A stretch of 7,629 bases of DNA, taken from positions 1-7,629 of the forward strand of contig NZ_JAIOSW010000357.1 of the NCBI RefSeq assembly GCF_021107415.1, given 5' to 3'. Positions within the stretch are counted from its first letter, which is position 1. Each line of letters opens with the position of its first letter. The stretch is from Desulfobacula sp. (GTDB taxonomy: Bacteria > Desulfobacterota > Desulfobacteria > Desulfobacterales > Desulfobacteraceae). Positions 1-5,434 of the stretch are shown one piece after another. A program made the position numbers and the translations under genes. The notes under the pieces are model-generated. The model was not told the DNA's origin. It was given only the letters and a program-made list of their open reading frames with translations, and ran no database searches.

Positions 1-6
1 AGCCAT
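1..6 (-). CDS. Possible first two codons of the next minus-strand gene (clpX expected)
   Basis: Reading the minus strand past the clpP stop, an ATG-GCT lies 7 nt downstream, at the window edge. An AAGGAG sequence within the last clpP codons sits about 10 nt before this ATG and could serve as its Shine-Dalgarno. In many bacteria the order is tig-clpP-clpX(-lon), so clpX is the expected gene. Only two codons are visible, so identity is inferred from synteny and not from sequence. Confidence 0.4.
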
Positions 7-13
7 AATTAAG

Positions 14-634
14 CTACTCCTTTGAAGCGTCGTCTATTTTATCTTTCAACTCGCTTCTAACTGCAACGACCTTGTCTATAATGCCATATTCCGTGGCTCG
101 CTCAGCTGACACAAAAAAGTCTCTGTCTGTATCTTTTGATATTTTTTCAATATCCCGGCCAGTATGCAAGGATAAAATTTCATTTAATGTGTCCTTCATC
201 CTTAAAATCTCAGTGGCCTGGATTTTAATATCTGTGGCCTGCCCCTGGGCACCTCCAAGTGGCTGGTGAATCATTATCCTGGCATTGGGCAAAGCAAATC
301 TCTTCCCCTTTGCGCCTGCGGTCAAAAGCAATGCCCCCATACTGGCAGCCTGTCCGATACAGACGGTTGCCACATCAGACTTTATATATTGTATGGTATC
401 ATAAATGGCCAGGCCTGCTGTTACCACCCCACCGGGTGAATTGATATAAAAACTGATATCCTTTTCAGGATCTTCTGATTCCAAAAACAAAAGCTGGGCA
501 ACAATAAGATTAGCAATCTCATTATCAATAGCAGATCCAATAAAAATAATTCTATCCTTTAAAAGGCGTGAAAAAATATCGTAAGCACGCTCTCCTCTGT
601 TGCTTTGTTCAACAACCATTGGAATTAGAGGCAC
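14..634 (-). CDS. clpP: ATP-dependent Clp protease proteolytic subunit ClpP
   Basis: Serine peptidase of family S14. Fourteen copies form the cytoplasmic degradation chamber that works with ClpX or ClpA. The 206-residue length is normal. The catalytic triad is readable: Ser98 in GQAASMGA, His123 in MIHQPLGG and Asp172 in the TDRDFF segment. The handle region with [10 protein letters not shown] follows the His. The start is a GTG at 634-632: it gives the classic N-terminus [10 protein letters not shown] and has an AGGAG Shine-Dalgarno 7 nt upstream (642-646). Met6 is therefore internal. The gene lies 38 bp after tig on the same strand, with no terminator between them, so the two are probably co-transcribed. 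The stop is TAG. Identification is secure from the protein sequence. Confidence 0.98.
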   Translation of the reverse strand: MPLIPMVVEQSNRGERAYDIFSRLLKDRIIFIGSAIDNEIANLIVAQLLFLESEDPEKDISFYINSPGGVVTAGLAIYDTIQYIKSDVATVCIGQAASMGALLLTAGAKGKRFALPNARIMIHQPLGGAQGQATDIKIQATEILRMKDTLNEILSLHTGRDIEKISKDTDRDFFVSAERATEYGIIDKVVAVRSELKDKIDDASKE

Positions 635-672
635 GATTCAACTCCTATAATTTTTTTGTGCACGTTAAATAA

Positions 673-2043
673 TTACTCTTTTTCTTGTTTTGATGCATCT
701 TCTTGCTTCGCTTCTGCACCCTCTTTGGCCGCATTTGGTTCAACCGCATCCGGTTCGACTTCCGTGATGCTGCCTTTCTCTATTATAATATCAATGGCCT
801 TTTTTTCAAGCTGGGTATGCTTATAATATTCAAGTTGCTTGGGATCCATGTTAAAATAATTTTTTACTGAATCAACGGGCGCATTCATCCCAACTGCCAT
901 TTCCTCAAAGCTTTTTTCCAACTCTTCATCCGTCAGTTCAAGTTTTCCCTGGGAAATAATTTTATCCAGAATCAAATGTCTTCTGGCTTGCTTTTCCGCC
1001 ACATCACGATACTGGGTTCTCAGTATCTCTTTACTCAACCCTGCTGCTTCAAGTGTCGTATTATTGGCTGAATAGGCTTGTTCTGCTTCCATTATAATAC
1101 CATTGAGCTCACCTTCAATCATCGCTTCAGGCACTTCAAACTCAATCTTTTCCAAAAGGGTTTGGAAAACCTGTTCGGAAAGCTCATGTTGTATTCTTTG
1201 TGTATATCCTTTTTCAAGATTTTCACGGATAGATGTTCTGACATCATCCAGGGTTTCAAATTTTCCCAGATCTTTTACAAGATCATCATTGAGTTCAGGT
1301 AAAACTTCTTCCTGAATTTCTTTTAGTTTTACTTTATAAACAATGGTTTTGCCTTTTAGATTTTCATCATAATAATCATCCGGATAAGGTACTTCGATTT
1401 CAAGATCCTGTACCGGGATTGCACCTGTCAGTTTTTCTGAAAATTCTTTAGGCATAGCCCCCTGCCCGATTTCCATGACGTAATTTTCAATTTTTGGTGT
1501 CTTATCAAAAGAGGTTTCATTTAGAAAACCTTCATAATCTATCAGAACAAAATCGCTTTCTTTTACAGGGCGTTCTTCTTGTACAGTCTCTTTTTTAGCC
1601 ATGGTTTTCTGAATCATGTAAATCTGGCTTTCTATCTCACCATCTGACACTTCATACATTGTTTTTTTCAGGTCGATCCCTTCAAATTCAATGTCGTCAA
1701 GCTCAGGTTTTATCTCCACGGTGATATCAAAAACATATGTATTTTCAGGATCTAATTGTGGTGGGTCCATCTGAGGACCGCCGACAATATTCAGGTCATG
1801 TTCTTTAATGGCTTCAATAAATGCTTCCTGGATTAAACGCGGTCCAACATCTGCGTGTACATCTTTTGAAAATCTATTTTCCAATACCTTACGGGGAATC
1901 TTACCCTTTCTAAATCCCTTTACATCCGCTTTTTTTTTCAACTCTTTATATGCAATATTCAGCTCTTTGGTAACATCTTCCTTTGGAATTTCAAAAGAGA
2001 GCACTTTTTTCACGCTGCTCTTATCTTCAATTTTTACCTGCAT
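673..2043 (-). CDS. tig: Trigger factor, ribosome-associated chaperone
   Basis: Trigger factor binds ribosomal protein L23 at the exit tunnel and shields nascent chains. The 456 residues are close to the family norm (E. coli 432), with a slightly longer charged tail. The N-terminal ribosome-binding domain carries the signature GFRKGKIP at residues 43-50. An FKBP-like domain spans about 160-245, from DFVLIDYEG to KVKLKEI, followed by VLPELNDD and the helical C-terminal chaperone arms. The last 30 or so residues are Glu/Ala/Lys-rich and look disordered. In the FKBP domain the usual IPGFE motif is replaced by PKEFS (198-202), which may weaken prolyl isomerase activity. The ATG start has an AGGA Shine-Dalgarno 8 nt upstream. 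The gene heads the tig-clpP transcription unit and is divergent from the amidase gene. Confidence 0.97.
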   Translation of the reverse strand: MQVKIEDKSSVKKVLSFEIPKEDVTKELNIAYKELKKKADVKGFRKGKIPRKVLENRFSKDVHADVGPRLIQEAFIEAIKEHDLNIVGGPQMDPPQLDPENTYVFDITVEIKPELDDIEFEGIDLKKTMYEVSDGEIESQIYMIQKTMAKKETVQEERPVKESDFVLIDYEGFLNETSFDKTPKIENYVMEIGQGAMPKEFSEKLTGAIPVQDLEIEVPYPDDYYDENLKGKTIVYKVKLKEIQEEVLPELNDDLVKDLGKFETLDDVRTSIRENLEKGYTQRIQHELSEQVFQTLLEKIEFEVPEAMIEGELNGIIMEAEQAYSANNTTLEAAGLSKEILRTQYRDVAEKQARRHLILDKIISQGKLELTDEELEKSFEEMAVGMNAPVDSVKNYFNMDPKQLEYYKHTQLEKKAIDIIIEKGSITEVEPDAVEPNAAKEGAEAKQEDASKQEKE

Positions 2044-2096
2044 GTTTTAAATCCTGTATTCATTATATTAAAATTGAACTACTATTAAACATTACT

Positions 2097-2141
2097 TCAA
2101 AAATTTAAAAAAATATGTAATATATAAAATCTATATTGCAT
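2097..2141 (-). CDS. Possible 14-codon leader peptide in the tig 5' leader
   Basis: On the minus strand an ATG at 2141-2139 opens a frame MQYRFYILHIFLNF that ends at TGA (2099-2097). An AAAGGA Shine-Dalgarno (2155-2150) lies exactly 8 nt upstream. It would be the first open frame after the predicted tig transcription start near 2163, and its stop lies 53 nt before the tig ATG. The peptide is rich in Phe, Ile, Leu and Tyr. The stretch is very AT-rich, so a short frame could arise by chance; the well-placed Shine-Dalgarno is the main support. No function is assigned. Confidence 0.27.
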   Translation of the reverse strand: MQYRFYILHIFLNF

Positions 2142-2169
2142 ATTTAAGTTCCTTTACAGAAAGTTTATT

Positions 2170-2198
2170 AAGATAACTCTTATATATAAAGGTGTCAA
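2170..2198 (-). promoter_or_regulatory. Predicted sigma-70-type promoter for tig-clpP
   Basis: Read on the minus strand, a perfect -35 TTGACA (2198-2193) is followed after 17 bp by TATCTT (2175-2170). The start point would be near 2163, giving a leader of about 120 nt before tig. The -35 hexamer overlaps the 5' end of the divergent amidase frame, including its upstream GTG. A second possible -10 (TATAAT, 2067-2062) closer to tig has no good -35 and would leave almost no leader. Confidence 0.6.
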
Positions 2199-2203
2199 GA
2201 AAA

Positions 2204-2899
2204 TTGGCCAAAGAAAATTTTATCCTTTTCGTTGTTATCATCACAACATTAATGATCGCCCCAGGCACAGGATTTGCCCAAAAAACGAATAGAGCAGCAA
2301 TTAAAACCACTCAGCACGTTATTGTGATTGACCCCGGCCACGGGGGAACTCAGAACGGGCTTGTCACTTCCAGCGGTTTAAAAGAAAAAACCATCGCCTT
2401 GACACTTGCTGAAAAAACCGCCCAAAAACTTGAAAGCCGATACAATGTATTTTTAACCAGAACCAGAGATATTGATATTCCTCCCCGGGAAAGAATTTTT
2501 ATAACAAATAAAAACTCTGCTGATCTTTTTCTTTGCATTCATTTGCATTATTCAAGTGAGCCGTCTGGTTTTTTCTACTATTTTGACCCGCCTGAACCCT
2601 ACAGACAATCAATTTTAGCCTCAAAAAATACATGGAAATCACAGTCCCTGCTTCATCAGTCCGGGAGCAAACAGGCCATTGATTCATTTTTAAATATTTT
2701 TTCGGCCCATAAAAAAGCAAATCATTTTTTTTCAAAAGGAGCGCCGGTCAAGCCTCTTGAAGGTGCGACCATGCCGGCCATACTTATTGAGCCCTTATCC
2801 ATTTCACTTTTGCCCCAACACCCGGATGAGATAGAAAAGATTCTTGATGAATATGCATTGCTCATTTCAAAAAGTATTGATCTTTATTTTAAAAAATGA
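2204..2899 (+). CDS. Small exported N-acetylmuramoyl-L-alanine amidase (Amidase_3 family)
   Basis: A zinc amidase predicted to cut the MurNAc-L-Ala bond of peptidoglycan in the periplasm. I prefer the TTG at 2204 (231 residues) because AAGGTG lies 9 nt upstream; a GTG at 2192 would add four residues but lacks a Shine-Dalgarno. Residues 1-25 form a signal peptide: KEN, a hydrophobic run, then cleavage after GFA. The catalytic domain follows directly. Visible motifs are VIVIDPGHGG (zinc ligand His46), a Glu in GLKEKTIAL (Glu61), LTRTRD, CIHLHYS (His113, replacing the usual SIHAN) and AILIEPLS (Glu196, replacing the usual VEIGF region). No AMIN, LysM or SPOR domain is attached. Family assignment is good; activity is likely because all four key positions are filled, but the motifs around them are divergent. 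The gene stands alone, divergent from tig and just before tRNA-Pro. Confidence 0.85.
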   Translation: MAKENFILFVVIITTLMIAPGTGFAQKTNRAAIKTTQHVIVIDPGHGGTQNGLVTSSGLKEKTIALTLAEKTAQKLESRYNVFLTRTRDIDIPPRERIFITNKNSADLFLCIHLHYSSEPSGFFYYFDPPEPYRQSILASKNTWKSQSLLHQSGSKQAIDSFLNIFSAHKKANHFFSKGAPVKPLEGATMPAILIEPLSISLLPQHPDEIEKILDEYALLISKSIDLYFKK

Positions 2900-2905
2900 T
2901 ATTTA
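2877..2905 (+). promoter_or_regulatory. Candidate promoter for tRNA-Pro
   Basis: TTGATC (2877-2882) and TATTTA (2900-2905) are separated by 17 bp and would start transcription near 2912, about 17 nt before the tRNA. The elements overlap the end of the amidase gene. Both hexamers are imperfect in an AT-rich stretch, so this is tentative. Confidence 0.3.
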
Positions 2906-2928
2906 TTGTGATTGTGTCAATTATTGAT

Positions 2929-3005
2929 CGGGGCGTAGCGCAGTCTGGTAGCGCGCCTGCTTTGGGAGCAGGATGTCGGGAGTTCGAATCTCTCCGCCCC
3001 GACCA
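2929..3005 (+). tRNA. tRNA-Pro (anticodon UGG)
   Basis: A 77-nt cloverleaf including an encoded 3' CCA. The acceptor stem CGGGGCG pairs with CGCCCCG before ACCA. The anticodon stem CCTGC/GCAGG closes the loop TTTGGGA, with anticodon TGG at 2963-2965. The T arm contains GTTCGAATC. UGG can read all four proline codons by wobble. No copy of its 3' end is seen downstream in the window, so nothing suggests that an element has integrated here. Confidence 0.97.
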
Positions 3006-3054
3006 GTCACGACAAGCCTTTTTAAACTTCAGTTAAATTATAAAAAGACAATTA

Positions 3055-3549
3055 ATGAGTTTCACCGCAATAGATTTTGAAACAGCAACAGGAAAACATT
3101 ACAGTGCATGCGCTGTGGGGATAATAACTGTAGAAAGCGATAAAATTATAGATGAGTATCATTCTCTAATACAGCCGCCCAATAATGAATATTCCTGGTA
3201 TAATATCAAAATTCACGGCATAACTGAAAATGACACAGTTAACGCTCCATTGTTCTGTGATGTTTACCCTGAAATTAGAAAACGTCTTACGGGGAAAACC
3301 ATAGTAGCTCACAATGAATCATTTGATAGAAGTGTTTTACAAAAAACAATGCTATATTATGACTTGGATTATTCAGGCCTGAACCTGTCAAACCAATGGG
3401 AATGCACTTTGAAAATTTACAGGGAAAAAGGTTATTCTCCGGCATCTTTAGATGTTTGTTGTAAAAAACAGGGAATAAAACTCACCCATCATGAAGCACT
3501 CTCAGATGCGAGGGGTTGTGCAATGCTTTATCTTAAGCAAAATATTTAG
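3055..3549 (+). CDS. DnaQ-like 3'-5' exonuclease (DEDDh family)
   Basis: A single-domain 164-residue member of the RNase T/DnaQ exonuclease superfamily. The DEDDh residues are all visible: Asp7 and Glu9 in AIDFET (Exo I), Asp91 in AHNESFDRSV (Exo II), and His146 with Asp151 in HHEALSDARG (Exo III, H-x4-D). HGIT at 54-57 is also typical. These enzymes use two metal ions to remove nucleotides from 3' ends of DNA or RNA; the substrate cannot be told from the sequence. It lacks polymerase, BRCT or helicase domains, so it is unlikely to be the main replicative epsilon subunit. The ATG start has only a weak purine stretch upstream. It is the first gene of a plus-strand cluster; the TAG stop overlaps the Shine-Dalgarno of the next gene, which suggests co-translation. 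Confidence 0.88.
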   Translation: MSFTAIDFETATGKHYSACAVGIITVESDKIIDEYHSLIQPPNNEYSWYNIKIHGITENDTVNAPLFCDVYPEIRKRLTGKTIVAHNESFDRSVLQKTMLYYDLDYSGLNLSNQWECTLKIYREKGYSPASLDVCCKKQGIKLTHHEALSDARGCAMLYLKQNI

Positions 3550-3562
3550 GAGATAGAATATA

Positions 3563-3757
3563 ATGGACGACAAAAAAAATATGGTCTCGATAATCCCACC
3601 GATGCAGACGGATCCAAACTTAAAAGAATATCATTGTCCTCATTGTGGCAGATTTCTTTTCAGAGGGAATGTTAAGAAATTAAATATGGTCTGTCATCAT
3701 TGCCAAAAATTGATAAATGCAGACGGAAATGATCTTATTAAATCTAAAAACGAATGA
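3563..3757 (+). CDS. Com-like zinc-ribbon small protein
   Basis: A 64-residue protein with a four-cysteine zinc site: C25-P-H-C28 and C44-H-H-C47, separated by 15 residues. The pattern YHCPHCGRFLFRG followed by VCHHCQKL resembles the Com zinc-finger family of phage Mu, whose founding member is an RNA-binding translational activator of mom. The resemblance was recognised by eye. No phage genes surround it, so a prophage role is not indicated. A strong AGGAGA (3548-3553) sits 9 nt before the ATG and overlaps the exonuclease stop. Its own stop overlaps the next start (ATGA). It could be a nucleic-acid-binding adaptor for a neighbour, but no function is shown. Confidence 0.75.
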   Translation: MDDKKNMVSIIPPMQTDPNLKEYHCPHCGRFLFRGNVKKLNMVCHHCQKLINADGNDLIKSKNE

Positions 3758-4182
3758 TTTTTTTTACTTCCATACTCATTATATGCATACTCTATTACCT
3801 TCAGGCAGATGGGCTTATTTATGTCACAATTGTAGCAGTTATTGCTGAACTGATAAACATTCTCATGACACAGGCCCTAACCAAATCCGTCGAAAAAAAA
3901 ACAACTGCCAAGTTCGGGAAAATTGTGGTGGGGTATAAAACCAAAATTGCCGTACAAAAAAAAACCATAAAAGAGCTTGAAGACATCCGGGAAAAATCGG
4001 TTGGAAAACTCTATAAGGCCAATTTAAAAATCAAGGAATACGAAGAAAAATTAGAATTGGATGACACCTCGGCCATAGAAGAAAAAAAACTTCAAAAACC
4101 AGGGACGCCAAAAAAAAAAGAAAAGCCCGAAAAATTTATTGATCTTCCTTCCGGCTCCAATAGAAAAAAACTACCTATATAA
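3754..4182 (+). CDS. Membrane-anchored coiled-coil protein of unknown function
   Basis: I do not recognise this 142-residue protein. Its N-terminus has two hydrophobic segments (about 2-16 and 21-42) joined by a short QADG turn, suggesting a membrane hairpin. Residues about 44-105 are rich in Lys, Glu, Ile and Leu and look like a cytoplasmic coiled coil (KTIKELEDIREKSVGKL, then KIKEYEEKLEL). A Lys/Pro-rich linker leads to a C-terminal motif, FIDLPSGSNRKKLPI. The start overlaps the preceding stop by 4 bp and has no Shine-Dalgarno of its own, so translation is probably coupled to the zinc-ribbon gene. The gene carries unusually long adenine runs (A9 at 3893 and 3956, A8 at 4082, A10 at 4110). 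The open frame and coupling make it a credible gene. Confidence 0.75.
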   Translation: MIFFTSILIICILYYLQADGLIYVTIVAVIAELINILMTQALTKSVEKKTTAKFGKIVVGYKTKIAVQKKTIKELEDIREKSVGKLYKANLKIKEYEEKLELDDTSAIEEKKLQKPGTPKKKEKPEKFIDLPSGSNRKKLPI

Positions 4183-4215
4183 TGCCTGACCGAAACCTGA
4201 AAATTTTGTGGAGTA

Positions 4216-4237
4216 TATGGCCTGGCTATAATTTTTT
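4216..4237 (+). terminator. Weak candidate intrinsic terminator of the exonuclease cluster
   Basis: A 6-bp stem (4216-4221 with 4225-4230, one G-T wobble) with a 3-nt loop is followed by an A and six T residues (4232-4237). It lies 34 nt after the stop of the coiled-coil gene and just before the end of the convergent lipoprotein gene, where a terminator is expected. The stem is short and partly AT, so strength is doubtful. Confidence 0.35.
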
Positions 4238-4239
4238 AT

Positions 4240-4608
4240 CTATTCTTTTAAGATCTTAATCTTTACGATTTGACCCTTTTTATTAATAGATGCCACTGCT
4301 TTTGCCAGGGTCCGCCCAGATTCGGAACCAACGATTTCTACAAGTTCTTCATAAAGAATAATCGTTGAAAGCTCTTCTTTTTTTGGAGTTGATATAGGTT
4401 TTGAAGTATTGGTTTTATTCGTTGTTTTTTTTCTTGAGCTGACACTTTTTTTAGGAGGATTTTCAGCTACGGTATAACGCGCCTTATTCCTTTCTGCAAT
4501 CAGATCGGAAACACCTGAATAATCGCCTTTTCCTTTTTCATCCTGGCAGGCTGAAACCAAAAAGAACACACCAAAAAGTGCAACCAAAAAAAATTTTGCT
4601 GATTTCAT
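4240..4608 (-). CDS. Small lipoprotein of unknown function
   Basis: A 122-residue protein with a clear lipoprotein signal: MKSAK, a hydrophobic run, then the lipobox LVSAC with Cys21 as the lipidation site. Gln at +2 favours sorting to the outer membrane in the usual Lol rule. After a charged region comes a Lys/Ser/Thr/Pro-rich linker (about 51-79), then a compact C-terminal stretch (80-122) with LYEELVEIVG and the basic strand-like end GQIVKIKILKE. No known domain is recognised. The ATG is preceded by TAAGG at about 8 nt. It starts only 15 bp after the STAS gene on the same strand, so the two are probably one operon. Confidence 0.8.
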   Translation of the reverse strand: MKSAKFFLVALFGVFFLVSACQDEKGKGDYSGVSDLIAERNKARYTVAENPPKKSVSSRKKTTNKTNTSKPISTPKKEELSTIILYEELVEIVGSESGRTLAKAVASINKKGQIVKIKILKE

Positions 4609-4623
4609 TTTATTGCCTTAGGG

Positions 4624-4932
4624 CTAGCCCACGCCTTCAACAGTGAAGCGGCGATTCAATCTCATTGTCGTAAAAAGGCCATAAACATCTTTTGCAACAT
4701 TGATTACCGAAAGATTCCTGTCAGACTGGTTTAATGTATTGTGGGCAGCAATAATTACACCGATCCCGACGGAATCAACCATTTCCACCCCTTCCAGATC
4801 GATGACAACTTCAGATGAAGACTCATTAATCATGGAAAGCAATTCACTTTTAAAATCTTCGGCCATGGAAGCGACAACATCCATACCTGGTTTAATAATT
4901 GTCTGATTTCCCTGATTCACTATTTCGCTCAT
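4624..4932 (-). CDS. STAS-domain protein, anti-sigma-factor-antagonist type
   Basis: A 102-residue single STAS domain of the SpoIIAA/RsbV type. These cytoplasmic proteins bind a partner switch kinase or other regulator and are controlled by phosphorylation of a conserved Ser/Thr. The core VVIDLEGVEMVDSVGIGVII is present, with Ser54 in DSVG at the phosphorylation position, followed by the NLSVINVAKDVYGLF and RRFTVEG strands. I chose the ATG at 4932 (MSEIVNQ) because GGGAG lies 6 nt upstream; an in-frame ATG 39 bp earlier adds residues that do not look like the family. No kinase or phosphatase partner lies in the window, so the pathway is unknown. It is followed by the lipoprotein gene after 15 bp. 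Confidence 0.88.
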   Translation of the reverse strand: MSEIVNQGNQTIIKPGMDVVASMAEDFKSELLSMINESSSEVVIDLEGVEMVDSVGIGVIIAAHNTLNQSDRNLSVINVAKDVYGLFTTMRLNRRFTVEGVG

Positions 4933-4982
4933 ATTATTCTCCCGTGGTAAAGAATTAATAAACCCTGTCAACGTTAGTCATT

Positions 4983-5011
4983 AGAATATCACTAAAACTC
5001 AATTAAATCAA
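4983..5011 (-). promoter_or_regulatory. Candidate promoter for the STAS-lipoprotein pair
   Basis: On the minus strand TTGATT (5011-5006) and TATTCT (4988-4983) are separated by 17 bp. Transcription would start near 4976, leaving a 44-nt leader. Each hexamer matches consensus at four positions. The perfect dyad at 5015-5041 sits directly upstream of the -35. Confidence 0.4.
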
Positions 5012-5014
5012 TGA

Positions 5015-5041
5015 TTCGGGTATATAGTTACTATACCCGAA
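5015..5041. promoter_or_regulatory. Perfect 10-bp inverted repeat, candidate operator
   Basis: The arms TTCGGGTATA (5015-5024) and TATACCCGAA (5032-5041) are exact reverse complements around a 7-nt centre. Neither strand has a T run after the hairpin, and no gene ends here, so a terminator is unlikely. The dyad lies between divergent promoters: directly upstream of the proposed STAS -35 and about 64 bp upstream of the ffs -35. This fits a binding site for a dimeric regulator, probably of the STAS gene. The regulator is unknown. Confidence 0.5.
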
Positions 5042-5104
5042 AAAGATAGCTGTTTAAACAATATTTTTACACTCCCTATAACTTTTATTCAAAATAAATT
5101 GGGC

Positions 5105-5133
5105 TTGAAAAAAATAAAAAAAACAACTATATA
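5105..5133 (+). promoter_or_regulatory. Predicted sigma-70-type promoter for the SRP RNA gene
   Basis: TTGAAA (5105-5110) and TATATA (5128-5133) are separated by 17 bp, in an A-rich context with adenine tracts. The start point would be about 5140-5141, immediately before the first paired bases of the RNA. Confidence 0.55.
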
Positions 5134-5148
5134 TACATCTTCCGGCTG

Positions 5149-5273
5149 TGCAGGCCGGGTGCGGATTATTCTGATCGGTCGCCTCGCAACAGAAGGCCAT
5201 GAACCTCGTCAGATCCGGAAGGAAGCAGCGATAAGTGATCCCTTCTGTGTCGTGGATCGATCCCGGTCATGCA
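5149..5273 (+). ncRNA. ffs: Signal recognition particle RNA, small bacterial type (4.5S RNA)
   Basis: The RNA scaffold for Ffh in co-translational targeting to the membrane. The universal core is exact: CGTCAGATCCGGAAGGAAGCAGCG (5207-5230) has the GGAA tetraloop at 5217-5220 and the asymmetric loop bound by the Ffh M domain. Outer helices can be read: 5189-5196 with 5241-5248, 5173-5180 with 5255-5262, and 5149-5158 with 5263-5273 (one bulged A). There is no Alu domain, as in Gram-negative 4.5S RNA. The ends are estimates from pairing; a further 8-bp pairing (5141-5148 with 5295-5302) could extend the transcript. It lies directly upstream of grpE, with its own promoter. The protein frame that can be read across it is not a gene. 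Confidence 0.93.
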
Positions 5274-5294
5274 ATTTTACGTTAACCCTTCTGC

Positions 5295-5314
5295 CAGCCG
5301 GATCTTTTCTTTTC
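5295..5314 (+). terminator. Possible 3' end or terminator region of ffs
   Basis: CAGCCGGA (5295-5302) is the exact complement of 5141-5148 at the predicted start of the ffs transcript and is followed by the pyrimidine-rich TCTTTTCTTTTC. A long-range stem ending in a T-rich tract could terminate the transcript. The T run is broken by C residues and the stem is not local, so this is a weak call. Confidence 0.3.
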
Positions 5315-5333
5315 AAAGCCTGCATTTTATATC

Positions 5334-5361
5334 TTGACATGCTTTTAAACAGACTTATTTT
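5334..5361 (+). promoter_or_regulatory. Candidate promoter for grpE-dnaK
   Basis: A perfect -35 TTGACA (5334-5339) is followed after 16 bp by TATTTT (5356-5361), giving a start near 5368 and a leader of about 67 nt to grpE. I see no sigma-32-type CCCCAT element at a proper distance and no CIRCE dyad in the leader. Confidence 0.45.
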
Positions 5362-5434
5362 TCTGCCATAATTTTAATTTATATTTTGTATAGATCACGC
5401 TTAATTAAAGGGATATTTGGAGCAGGAGAAAAAA

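Noticed and set aside
3563..3757. Zinc-ribbon gene as a prophage remnant
   Set aside because: Com-like similarity alone suggests this, but there is no mom or other Mu-like gene nearby and the gene is tightly coupled to non-phage neighbours.
2929..4182. tRNA-Pro as an integration site with the following genes as an inserted island
   Set aside because: No integrase, no repeated tRNA 3' end and no phage structural genes are seen, and base composition does not change.
4182..4259. A 25-codon frame starting in a TAATG overlap after the coiled-coil gene
   Set aside because: The overlap suggests coupling, but the frame crosses the candidate terminator and the end of the convergent lipoprotein gene, has no recognisable features and is easily explained by chance.
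5099..5371. A 90-codon plus-strand frame across the SRP RNA gene
   Set aside because: It overlaps the whole ffs RNA, including its universal core, has no family resemblance and no Shine-Dalgarno; it is a by-product of a structured RNA gene.
5333..5372. A sigma-32 promoter (CTTGA with CCAT) before grpE
   Set aside because: The distance between the two elements is about 26 bp, far longer than the usual 13-17 bp, and the second element is incomplete.
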